Source: Calditrichota bacterium
GTDB lineage: Bacteria; Electryoneota; B3-LCP
Length of the DNA stretch: 43,299 nucleotides
Direction of reading: 5' to 3'
Assembly (NCBI GenBank): GCA_020051775.1
Contig: JAGVQJ010000165.1
Span: 1 to 43,299 of the forward strand
In this document: positions 35,444-43,292 of the stretch, piece by piece
How the letters are laid out: each line of letters begins with the position of its first letter
Position numbering within the stretch: position 1 is the first letter of the stretch
Position numbers and translations under genes: made by a program
Notes under the pieces: model-generated
Told to the model about the DNA's origin: nothing
Databases searched by the model: none
Seen by the model: only the letters and a program-made list of their open reading frames with translations

Positions 35444-35558
35444 CCCGAAGACCGGATGCAGTCTCAATTCCCTGACTTATGAAAAGACATAGTCACGTAT
35501 GCTGAGACAGCGTGGGTCCGTTCTGCCCCGACCCCCACGGACTCCACCGGTCTTCGGG
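35444..35558 (+). ncRNA. Probable structured RNA, three-way junction
   Basis: A closing stem of 12 perfect pairs joins CCCGAAGACCGG (35444-35455) to CCGGTCTTCGGG (35547-35558). Inside, GTCTCA (35461-35466) pairs with TGAGAC (35503-35508) and is extended by two more pairs. An inner arm joins TGACT/ATG (35473-35481, one bulge) to CATAGTCA (35488-35495) with loop AAAAGA. A third arm pairs GTGG/TCCGT (35512-35521) with ACGGA/CCAC (35537-35547); one base is shared with the closing stem. The element fills most of the gap between a pilin gene and the lipoprotein gene. No open frame covers it, and no known RNA family is recognised. It could be a leader element or an independent RNA; the strand is inferred from neighbours. 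Confidence 0.55.
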
Positions 35559-35596
35559 TTAACACTTTCGGGTCCATATAAAATCAGAGACGACCG

Positions 35597-37318
35597 ATGA
35601 AGAAAATCGCCATTTTACTGATGCTGCTGGGAATCCTGCTCAGCGTTATGGGTTGTGAGGAGAAAGCCACTGATCTGGGCGCGGGGCAAGATTGGGCGCA
35701 TGTCACGGGCACGGTGAAGTATTCTGAAGACCTCCAACCTGTGGCTATGGCCTTCGTGCGCACCCTGAATCACTTGGAGACGGCCCTAACCGACTCGAAC
35801 GGGGTGTATGATCTGGCGATGGCGATGCCAAAAGGAACCCAGGAATCGGTGACCATCGAGATCTTCAAAGAGGGCTTTCTGACTGCCAACCTACCGGCCA
35901 TGATTGGTGCTGGCGTAGTCACCCCCATGCCGGTGGTCACCCTGGAGCGCTATCTGGATTCGACCATTACGGATACTACCGGCTCCGGTGAAGCGGACGT
36001 GGTTGTCCTAATGTCCATGGAACCTGATACCCTCAGCGTGATCGGCGCTGGTGGCCCCACTTCCACACTGATCGTCTGCGAAGTTCGCGATGCGCTGGGA
36101 AACCCCGTGGATTCCCTTCATACCGCTCAAGTGAACTTCACTTTGCAGATCGAGCCGGGCGGTGGGTGCCATATTTATCCTTCCAGTGTGGTGACGGATC
36201 AGAACGGCCGGGTGTCAACGGTTTTTTATTCCGGAACGATGGCCGGTGTCGTGATTTTGAAAGCGGATCTGGCCGATAACTCCCAAGGAATCGTTCTACC
36301 CAACATTGTCATTTACCAGACCGGAGCGCCGTCTTCCATCGCTCTGGTCGGCCTTCAATACGATTCTATTGCCGTACACGGAACCGGCAGCAACGAGACT
36401 TCCACGATGACATTTGAAGTGCGCGATGCGGGCGGCTCACCCATCAGTTTCAGCCAGCCTGTCACCGTCCATTTTGATATAATTGGTGGCCCGGAAGGTG
36501 GTGAATACCTCTTCCCCGATTCCGGACAAACCAACGCCCAGGGACAGGTAACCACGACCTTGAACAGTGGTACTGTTGCCGGAGCGGTTCAAGTTCAGGC
36601 ACGTTTGGCCGGATCGCCTGTCATCGCCTGCACTCCCGTATCCGTGGTCATCCATTCCGGACTACCGGATCCGATTCATTTCGCGGTTGTTCCCAGGTGG
36701 ATGAATTTCCCCGGCTTCAATTATTATGGGGTAGTGGATAGCATGACCGCCATGGTAGGTGATATTTACGGAAACCCCGTCCCCATGGGCACGGCCGTAT
36801 ATTTCACGAGTAATGCTGGTATCATTGAAGGCTCGGCCAGTACCGACGCGAGCGGTTTCGCCTCAGTGCGGCTTTTCTCCGGACCGCCTTCGCCCTTACC
36901 AACTTTTCCCTTTGGGACCGTCTTTGCGCAGACGATCGGTCAGGGCGGCCAAATACTGACTGACTGCACATTGGTTCTGTTCTCGGGTGTTACTCAGATC
37001 TATAATGTCAATCCCGATAATTTCAACCTCTTTAATGGGCAATCGGAAATGTTTAATTTCACCGTTTCAGACCAGAACGGCTATCCTCTCGTTTATGGAT
37101 CGCAAATCTCGGTCACGGCCACGTCCGGGGCCTTGATGGGCGACGTTAACGTGCTTATGCCGGATACATGGTTAACCGGACCGGGATTAACAGAATTCTC
37201 CTTTGTCTTGTACGATGCAGACCTCGTAGATACAACCATAGTTATGGCGGCAGTATCCATTAATGTGAACAGTCCCAACGGCAACTTGTCGCGCCTGATC
37301 ACTGGAACAATGCGTTAA
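35597..37318 (+). CDS. Lipoprotein with carboxypeptidase-regulatory and Big_1-like repeats
   Basis: A 573-residue lipoprotein with a lipobox (LLSVMGC, Cys20). After the lipid anchor comes a carboxypeptidase-regulatory-like domain (HVTGTVKYSEDLQPVAMAFV; TDSNGVYDLAM). Three or more invasin-type (Big_1) Ig repeats follow, marked by TLIVCEVRDALGNPVDSLHT, TMTFEVRDAGGSPISFSQPV and VTDQNGRVSTVFYSG. These are stacked beta-sandwich domains found in surface adhesins and invasins. It lies inside the pilus gene cluster, so it may be a surface-anchored partner of the pilus or secretin, or an adhesin assembled by the system. The ribosome site is weak. The function is inferred from context. Confidence 0.75.
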   Translation: MKKIAILLMLLGILLSVMGCEEKATDLGAGQDWAHVTGTVKYSEDLQPVAMAFVRTLNHLETALTDSNGVYDLAMAMPKGTQESVTIEIFKEGFLTANLPAMIGAGVVTPMPVVTLERYLDSTITDTTGSGEADVVVLMSMEPDTLSVIGAGGPTSTLIVCEVRDALGNPVDSLHTAQVNFTLQIEPGGGCHIYPSSVVTDQNGRVSTVFYSGTMAGVVILKADLADNSQGIVLPNIVIYQTGAPSSIALVGLQYDSIAVHGTGSNETSTMTFEVRDAGGSPISFSQPVTVHFDIIGGPEGGEYLFPDSGQTNAQGQVTTTLNSGTVAGAVQVQARLAGSPVIACTPVSVVIHSGLPDPIHFAVVPRWMNFPGFNYYGVVDSMTAMVGDIYGNPVPMGTAVYFTSNAGIIEGSASTDASGFASVRLFSGPPSPLPTFPFGTVFAQTIGQGGQILTDCTLVLFSGVTQIYNVNPDNFNLFNGQSEMFNFTVSDQNGYPLVYGSQISVTATSGALMGDVNVLMPDTWLTGPGLTEFSFVLYDADLVDTTIVMAAVSINVNSPNGNLSRLITGTMR

Positions 37319-37339
37319 ATCATTATTTCAGCTATAGAC

Positions 37340-38611
37340 ATGCCGGATCTACAGATTCCAGAACTGAGTATCACCGAAGCGCAAGATTCGCTGGCCGATT
37401 TCGAACGGATCTTTCTGCTCATCGAAAGCCGTTTGCATAAACATCTCGTCGGCGTGGAACGGATGGAGGAGATTGCCTCTCTTTTGGACGAGTTGGAGGA
37501 AAGAGATCGCGATGCTTTGCGTAGTCATTTGAATACCTTTTTACAGCGCATGATCGAAGTCAACGCCTCGGATATTGATTTGGGAGGGCAGGGATCGCTG
37601 GGGCAGGTGTGGTTCCGAATATACAACGACAAACGGCCTGCCTTAGAGTTAGGGGCGTATTCACTCGATCAGTTCAATATCTTGACCCTCAATATCCTGA
37701 CCCACCGGCAGCAGCAATTTTTACTGGAACGGCGCAATTTGGATTTTTCTTACGCCGTCGAGCACCAGGGATTCAGCGTACGCTTCCGCGGCGATCTGTA
37801 TTTCGATCTTGATCACCTGGCGCTGAACATGCGCCGCATCAACAACCGGATCTACCCGTTCAAAGAGCTGGGATTTCATCCTCTGGTGGCTAAATCACTG
37901 TCCCTGCAACACGAGAAACAGGGACTGATTCTGGTCACCGGCATCACCGGATCCGGTAAATCAACGACTCTCGACAGCATCATTGACGCCAACAACCGGT
38001 CGGTAGATGCTCACGTGGTCATCATTGCCAGTCCGGTGGAATGCGTGCATCTGTCCGCCCGCTGTCTGGTACGTCACCGCGAAGTTGGCAGGGACGTCAT
38101 GAGCTTCAAGGAAGGCGCCATCCAAGCTCTGCGTCAAGATCCCGACATTATCATGATCGGAGAAATGCGCGACGCCGAAACGATCGCTACCGCCATGGAA
38201 ATCACAGATACGGGGCACAAAGTCTTTTCGACCTTGCACACCGGCTCAGCCGTGGAAACCATTGACCGCATCGTGGCGGAGTGTCCGCCGGCCGAGCAAG
38301 AACGCATTCGCAATCGTCTGGCGGATGTGCTGAAAGTGATTATCTCCCAGAAGTTGGTTCCGTCCTTAGATCGCAAACGCGTGCTGGCTAAAGAGGTGCT
38401 GGTAGTAAATTCCTCGGTGAAAGCTGCCATTAAGAATAACAACACCGGTGAGATCTACCAAATGGTCAGCGAATCCGGCAAAGAAGGGATGCTAACGCTG
38501 GAACAGGATCTTCGGCGACTTTACGCGGCTAAAAGGATTTCGCTCGATGAGGCTATGAATTTCGCTAATAACAAACGACGGATGCAGGAACTTCTGGATT
38601 ATTCACCGTAA
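37340..38611 (+). CDS. PilT-like ATPase with altered Asp box
   Basis: A 423-residue secretion ATPase of the PilT/PilU branch, longer than the usual 340-370 residues because of an N-terminal helical segment (1-70). The PilT N-domain has ASDIDLGGQGSLGQVWFRIY. The core has Walker A GITGSGKST (201-209), REVGRDVMSFKEGAIQALRQ, Walker B DPDIIMIGEMRDAET and the His box VFSTLHTGSAVETIDR. The Asp box, normally TIEDPIE, reads IIASPVE here (228-234), losing both the Glu and Asp. It has no zinc cysteines. PilT depolymerises pili; this copy may have altered hydrolysis or be a regulatory or partner ATPase. It sits right after the lipoprotein gene. Confidence 0.9.
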   Translation: MPDLQIPELSITEAQDSLADFERIFLLIESRLHKHLVGVERMEEIASLLDELEERDRDALRSHLNTFLQRMIEVNASDIDLGGQGSLGQVWFRIYNDKRPALELGAYSLDQFNILTLNILTHRQQQFLLERRNLDFSYAVEHQGFSVRFRGDLYFDLDHLALNMRRINNRIYPFKELGFHPLVAKSLSLQHEKQGLILVTGITGSGKSTTLDSIIDANNRSVDAHVVIIASPVECVHLSARCLVRHREVGRDVMSFKEGAIQALRQDPDIIMIGEMRDAETIATAMEITDTGHKVFSTLHTGSAVETIDRIVAECPPAEQERIRNRLADVLKVIISQKLVPSLDRKRVLAKEVLVVNSSVKAAIKNNNTGEIYQMVSESGKEGMLTLEQDLRRLYAAKRISLDEAMNFANNKRRMQELLDYSP

Positions 38612-38671
38612 GAATTTTCTTTAACGGCAAGGCATTACTCCCGGCATAGACGTCTTTCTCGTGGAAATACA

Positions 38672-40981
38672 ATGAATAGAATAATAGGGAGCTCACATAA
38701 ACGGATTTTGGGCGTGATGGTAGATGGCCGTGATCTACGCTTAGCCCACATGGGCTGGGAACGCGGTGAAATCGTCATTTACAGCCTGGAATCAGTAACC
38801 CTCCAACATCGCTTAGGTAAGATCAGAACGGTGAAAGCGACTGCGCCGGTCAATCTGGAATCCGACAAAGACGTCTTTGGATTGGAGGACCAGATGATGG
38901 CCATGGATAGCGAGCAGGAAGATGAATCTGGTGAGGGCGATGTTTCCAGTACCTTGATTAATATTTTCTCTAAATATCCCCTAAAAAATACTCACCTGGC
39001 TATTAATGCTCCCGAAGGACAAACCACCTACTATAGTTTTGAAAACGACTTTAAGCTCAAAGGTAAAAAACTTAAAAAGCAGCTTCGAGATGAAATAGGG
39101 CCGCTGGCCGGCGGTTCAGTTGAATCCAGTATGCTCGATTGCTTCAAATCCTCTACCGGTGAATTGACGGCTGTGGTGTTTGAAGGTTCCGTACCCTTGA
39201 TCGAAGAATTGCTGGACATCAAGACCTTCCTGCCCGGCGGCGCTCCTAACTTTACCCTCGTTCAGTCCAATGAGCTGGCCTTGGTCAATTTGGCACGGGT
39301 ATCTCTGGACCTGGAACAGGGAACTATATCTGCACTCGTTTATATTGGAGCGGACTTTTCCAGAGTCATTATTTTAAGAGGCGACTATCCTTTATCTTTC
39401 GTACAAACCATCCGCGAAGGATATGCCAGCCCCCAGGTATGCCAGACCCTGTTCTCTAAAATCTTGCTGGAACAAGAGGAAGCCGGTCTCCCCGAGATTG
39501 ACAGGATCATCTTGGCGGGCGAAGTGGGATTGACCTATGCCTATGAGTTTTTCAGCCGGCAATTTCCCGATGCCAAAGTGCAATCATTTACTCCGGGACC
39601 ATTAAATGTCAACTCGTTAAAGCCGGAAGAGATCGCGGTCTTTCCCAATTACGCCGTGCCGGTAGCCTTAGCTTGGCAGGCGTTGGAAACTAGTAAACCC
39701 GCTTTTATCCCCTCCGATCTGGTGCCGACAGCCATCAAGGAGCAACAAAAATTATTCAAAATCGCCTGGCATGGCTTTCTCCTGTTGGGTTTCGTGTTCT
39801 GCTGTATGGCGCTACTCTCGTATCAGGGCTTGACGCGACGAAATGACATCAAGATGTTACAGGAATCTATCCGTCATAAAAGTGAATCAATTGAATCTCT
39901 CCAGCCGGAGTTGACCATTCTGGCACAGATTCAATCACAGATAGGCAATTATCGTGCAAACCTGGATTTCTTGGATTCGCTAATTGTTGATCCGGGTAAA
40001 TGGAGCAGATTATTTTCCAAACTGTCTCAGAATTTCCACACCGTGAACGATATCTGGATCGAGGACATTAAATCCGATCCCAAGGGATTTACACTGGTGG
40101 GAAAGACCCTGTTTCGTGATCGAGTTCCTAAACTGGCGTACGGATTTGAAGGGACAGATTTAAAAAGGGTGACTCGCATCAAATCCGACGAAGGCGGTCT
40201 CACCTATGAGTTTGAGTTGACTGCTGAGGTGCCGGCACCTCAGGTTTCCGGCCCTATCGGAGACTATCAAGCCACCGGGGAGCAGACTGACGAATCCGTA
40301 AACACGACCAAATTATCGTCTCCATCAGATCTCCAAAGCTTACCCATAGAAGGTTCACAGCAAGCTGACACAGTGGCTAAAGATCAGGGAATTCGATCGC
40401 AGTCCAATCCCGACCAGGCGTCGCCATTGGATCCGCTACCACCGCTGGCTTTGCACGCCGATCCTCCGACGCCTCCCGCTCAAGTTGGTGGATCGCCAGC
40501 TCAGAATCCTTCTCGTCAAACACACGAAGTAGACGGTGAAGCGATCTCTGCCGGCCAACCACCGCAGCCGGCCTCAGGCAAAGTTGTCTCTGAACAGTAC
40601 ACCTTCTCAACATCTTACAATAAAGGGATTCGTTTTGTCAGATCCGGTGATACCGAGGGCGCAATCAAAGCATTCGAGGAAGTCATCTCCGGAAGTTCTG
40701 CCGGTTCTGAGGCCGCCGCTGCTCATTATTGGATCGGCGAATGTCATTTTGCCGCTGGGGAATACGAAACCGCCATTGGAGATTTCAGTACCAGTTTAGC
40801 CTTGGCGGATAATCCCAAACGCGAAGCCGGCACTCTGATGCTCGGGCTCGCTCATCTCAAATTGAAACAATACGAACCAGCACGTGCTCAGTTTGAGCGG
40901 CTCCTGGAGGAATTCCCCTTAAGCGAATTTGCTCCTACAGCTAAAACGTATCTGAAGAATATCTCCGAACGAGGGAAATGA
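38672..40981 (+). CDS. PilM-PilN-like fusion with C-terminal TPR domain
   Basis: A 769-residue protein that appears to merge separate alignment proteins. Residues 10-345 resemble the actin-like PilM/GspL cytoplasmic fold (GVMVDGRDLRLAHMGWERGE, ALVYIGADFSRVIILRGDYP, FPNYAVPVALAWQAL). A single helix at 363-386 crosses the membrane. Residues 388-520 are coiled-coil then alpha/beta, as in PilN or the GspL periplasmic part (SRLFSKLSQNFHTVNDIWIE). A Pro-rich linker runs 522-640. Residues 643-766 hold three TPR units (YNKGIRFVRSGDTEGAIKAF, HYWIGECHFAAGEYETAIGD), like CpoB or PilF-type helpers. It would reach from the cytoplasmic ATPase to the periplasm. Homology to PilM and PilN is structural inference. 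Confidence 0.75.
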   Translation: MNRIIGSSHKRILGVMVDGRDLRLAHMGWERGEIVIYSLESVTLQHRLGKIRTVKATAPVNLESDKDVFGLEDQMMAMDSEQEDESGEGDVSSTLINIFSKYPLKNTHLAINAPEGQTTYYSFENDFKLKGKKLKKQLRDEIGPLAGGSVESSMLDCFKSSTGELTAVVFEGSVPLIEELLDIKTFLPGGAPNFTLVQSNELALVNLARVSLDLEQGTISALVYIGADFSRVIILRGDYPLSFVQTIREGYASPQVCQTLFSKILLEQEEAGLPEIDRIILAGEVGLTYAYEFFSRQFPDAKVQSFTPGPLNVNSLKPEEIAVFPNYAVPVALAWQALETSKPAFIPSDLVPTAIKEQQKLFKIAWHGFLLLGFVFCCMALLSYQGLTRRNDIKMLQESIRHKSESIESLQPELTILAQIQSQIGNYRANLDFLDSLIVDPGKWSRLFSKLSQNFHTVNDIWIEDIKSDPKGFTLVGKTLFRDRVPKLAYGFEGTDLKRVTRIKSDEGGLTYEFELTAEVPAPQVSGPIGDYQATGEQTDESVNTTKLSSPSDLQSLPIEGSQQADTVAKDQGIRSQSNPDQASPLDPLPPLALHADPPTPPAQVGGSPAQNPSRQTHEVDGEAISAGQPPQPASGKVVSEQYTFSTSYNKGIRFVRSGDTEGAIKAFEEVISGSSAGSEAAAAHYWIGECHFAAGEYETAIGDFSTSLALADNPKREAGTLMLGLAHLKLKQYEPARAQFERLLEEFPLSEFAPTAKTYLKNISERGK

Positions 40982-40993
40982 GGGTAGTGGATC

Positions 40994-41881
40994 ATGCATG
41001 CTCTTAGAACCACTATTATACTGGGCGCCTTTTGGCTGCTGGTCATCCTGACTCTTGGCTATTTTGTACATTTCCGTATGAAAGCCCAAGCCGAAACTTT
41101 ATCGGCGCAGGAGACCAAAGTGCGGGAGGAATTAGTTGTTGATGAAGAGTTGGCTTCGCAACTGCCCGTAGTCCAGGCGGAGATGGATAAGGTGCGTAAT
41201 CTTTGGGTCTACCGCTCCAAAGCGATTCCGAAAAAGGAGACTTCGCACGAAACGTATGAATACTTGGATAATATTCTTACGAAAAATAAATCCACTCTGA
41301 ATTTTGACTATATCGCCGCCGAAGTTGGGGACACGGCAGGCGTGAGGTCGGCAAACTATCGGACGATCGGCGAAGCCAAATTCAACGATTTGTATCGCTT
41401 TATTTGGTCCATGGAACATCTGCCGCGGTATCTGCGCATCAATTCCTTGCAGATGACCCAATCCTTGAATAAAGATGACGAAGAGAGCGATAATAGCGGA
41501 GATTATTGGGTACGCTTCGAATTGCACTTTACGGCCCTTTCAGCAGATCGTCCCGGGTTTGATGAAGTACAATTTACAAGCATGGAAACCGAACCTGTTG
41601 GCAGCTATGACCCCTTTCTGCCACCGATTAAACCAGAAATCCACGTTCCGCCCAATACCTTGGGACTGCCTAATGTATTCGAATCTTCACTGCGCGCCAT
41701 GACTCCCAACCAGATCTACATCCTGGATCAGAAAAGCGAGCTTAAAGTTTTAAACCTGGGTGATGAAGTTTACCTCGGCCGTCTGGTAGATATTCTACCT
41801 GATGAAAACCGTGCGGTCTTCCTTCTGGACGAGCTTGAGCCTCCTCAAACGGTTTCACTGAAGATAGCGGTGAAAGAGTAG
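40994..41881 (+). CDS. PilO-PilP-like fusion alignment protein
   Basis: A 295-residue bitopic protein. One membrane helix (7-26), a coiled coil (30-70) and a ferredoxin-like domain (about 85-185; FNDLYRFIWSMEHLPRYLRI) match PilO/GspM. A C-terminal module (about 205-295) starts with YDPFLPPIKPEI, comparable to the RDPF segment of PilP/GspC. It ends in a small beta domain, LNLGDEVYLGRLVDILPDEN, of the PilP HR type that contacts the secretin. Joining PilO and PilP would link the inner-membrane ring directly to the secretin encoded next, 11 bases downstream. The PilO part is the firmer half; PilP homology is inferred. Confidence 0.72.
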   Translation: MHALRTTIILGAFWLLVILTLGYFVHFRMKAQAETLSAQETKVREELVVDEELASQLPVVQAEMDKVRNLWVYRSKAIPKKETSHETYEYLDNILTKNKSTLNFDYIAAEVGDTAGVRSANYRTIGEAKFNDLYRFIWSMEHLPRYLRINSLQMTQSLNKDDEESDNSGDYWVRFELHFTALSADRPGFDEVQFTSMETEPVGSYDPFLPPIKPEIHVPPNTLGLPNVFESSLRAMTPNQIYILDQKSELKVLNLGDEVYLGRLVDILPDENRAVFLLDELEPPQTVSLKIAVKE

Positions 41882-41892
41882 GATTAAAAAAT

Positions 41893-43092
41893 ATGCGAAA
41901 AACCCTCACAATCCTCCTGCTGTTGATGGCCCCCTCACTTTTGTGTTGGGGACAAAACCGCCTCCCGCAGGAGTACACCTCCGCGGACGAGATCATCACA
42001 CTTTCGTCCGACATGTCCTTTGAGCAGGCCTTTGAGATCCTCTCCCAAATCTCCAATAAAAAGGAAAGCCGGATCATCATAGACCCGCTCAGACGGCAGG
42101 GACGCATTGACGTGGACATCGTCAATCTACCCTGGAAAAAAGCCCTGGAGGTGATCCTGAAAGCCCATCACCTGCGTTATGTGATGCACGACAAATTTTA
42201 TGAAGTGCTGGGCGAAGTGCAGCAAGTGGATCCTGAAAAAGTCCCCATCACCGTGGGCAGTCGGGAGATTCGCATTGAGGCCATCTTCTTCGAAGGCGAC
42301 CGCCATGCCCTGTCCGAAGCGGGCATTGACTGGTCGGTGCTACGAGCAGGCAACACCCTGTCGAGCGGTTTTACCGTCGGCGGCGCCACAGCCACGTCCA
42401 GTGATCTGGTGGAAGGCAACCTGGAATACAACACGAAGGTGGGTGGCGCAGATCTGAGTGTGACTGGCCTTTTGCGCGCCTTCGAAAGCCAAAACCTGGG
42501 CCGTATTCTGGCGCAACCGCAGATTGTAGTGCTTTCCGGAAAAGAAGGCCGCATCCAGGTGGGGCAGGATTTCAGCATCAAGACGCGCGACTTTGCCGGC
42601 AACATCATGGATCAGTTCTATTCCACCGGCACCATCCTGAAAGTGACTCCGATCATTTATAGCGAAAACGGCGTGGATTTCATCCACCTCGCCATTCACG
42701 CCGAACGTTCCAACGCCATCCCCGATGTGGTTTCAACGACCATCAACAAATCGCAAGCGGATACGCAGGTGCTGCTTTTGAATGGCGAAACGACAACAGT
42801 GGGCGGCCTATACAGCCGGGATGCCAAACAGGTCCGTAAGGGCGTTCCTTACCTGAAGGATCTACCCTGGTGGGTGTTGGGTTTAAAGTATGTGTTCGGC
42901 TATAACCTGGTGGAGAGCACAGATAAAGAGCTTTTGGTCGTGCTACGCGCCAGCCTTTTGCCGGATTTGAAAGCTCGCTTTGCTTCGCCCGTCAAAACCA
43001 AAGTGGAGACATTCGAAGATGGTCGCGGCGAAACGCGTGAGGGGTTCGACCAAGACTGGAATTCGACGGAGACACGATCCGTGGGGAAATAG
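41893..43092 (+). CDS. Compact PilQ/GspD-type secretin
   Basis: A 399-residue outer-membrane secretin, short compared with the usual 600-900 residues. After a signal peptide (to LCWGQ) there is one STN/N0-like domain (about 40-115; FEQAFEILSQIS, INLPW-type VNLPWKKALEVIL). A short connector leads to the secretin core at about 190-355. Core motifs are LLRAFESQNLGRILAQPQIV, TGTILKVTPII, LNGETTTVGGLYS and VPYLKDLPWWVLGLKYVFGY. A hydrophilic tail of 35 residues follows. It lacks AMIN and extra N domains. It would form the outer-membrane gate of the pilus or secretion channel. It is the last gene before a strong terminator. Confidence 0.92.
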   Translation: MRKTLTILLLLMAPSLLCWGQNRLPQEYTSADEIITLSSDMSFEQAFEILSQISNKKESRIIIDPLRRQGRIDVDIVNLPWKKALEVILKAHHLRYVMHDKFYEVLGEVQQVDPEKVPITVGSREIRIEAIFFEGDRHALSEAGIDWSVLRAGNTLSSGFTVGGATATSSDLVEGNLEYNTKVGGADLSVTGLLRAFESQNLGRILAQPQIVVLSGKEGRIQVGQDFSIKTRDFAGNIMDQFYSTGTILKVTPIIYSENGVDFIHLAIHAERSNAIPDVVSTTINKSQADTQVLLLNGETTTVGGLYSRDAKQVRKGVPYLKDLPWWVLGLKYVFGYNLVESTDKELLVVLRASLLPDLKARFASPVKTKVETFEDGRGETREGFDQDWNSTETRSVGK

Positions 43093-43122
43093 CGGCGAGT
43101 TACGAGTAAAAGGTGGGGGGAC

Positions 43123-43154
43123 AAAAAAAGGGTCGCTGGGGGGCGGCCCTTTTT
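43123..43154 (+). terminator. Rho-independent terminator of the pilus-like operon
   Basis: AAAAAGGG-TCGC (43125-43136) pairs with GCGG-CCCTTTTT (43143-43154), with one wobble pair, around a six-base G-rich loop. It is preceded by further A residues and followed by a T run. It lies 30 bases after the secretin stop and is also bidirectional in shape. Confidence 0.85.
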
Positions 43155-43204
43155 GGTCGTTGGTGAAATTGGCAATGATTATATATTTGCACAATATTTC
43201 CAAT

Positions 43205-43264
43205 CGGGCGAGATTTCGCGACTCATGCGGGCGAAAATTCGCGCAATGCGCGGGAAGTCGCCCG
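43205..43264. repeat. Multi-hairpin element downstream of the pilus-like operon
   Basis: CGGGCGA (43205-43211) pairs with TCGCCCG (43258-43264). Inside it TTTCGC (43214-43219) pairs with GCGAAA (43231-43236), and CGCGC (43240-43244) pairs with GCGCG (43248-43252). The three stems form a compact junction. It could be a dispersed repeat or structured RNA; no open frame explains it. Confidence 0.5.
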
Positions 43265-43268
43265 GATA

Positions 43269-43292
43269 GCCGGGCCATCAAGCTGGCCCGGC
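43269..43292. repeat. Perfect 9-bp inverted repeat at the right edge
   Basis: GCCGGGCCA (43269-43277) and TGGCCCGGC (43284-43292) pair perfectly around TCAAGC. It follows the multi-hairpin element by four bases and may belong to it. The window ends seven bases later. Confidence 0.6.

Noticed and set aside
43205-43292. Considered as a transposon end or recombination attachment site
   Set aside because: There is no transposase or integrase and no target duplication, so it is described only as a structured element.
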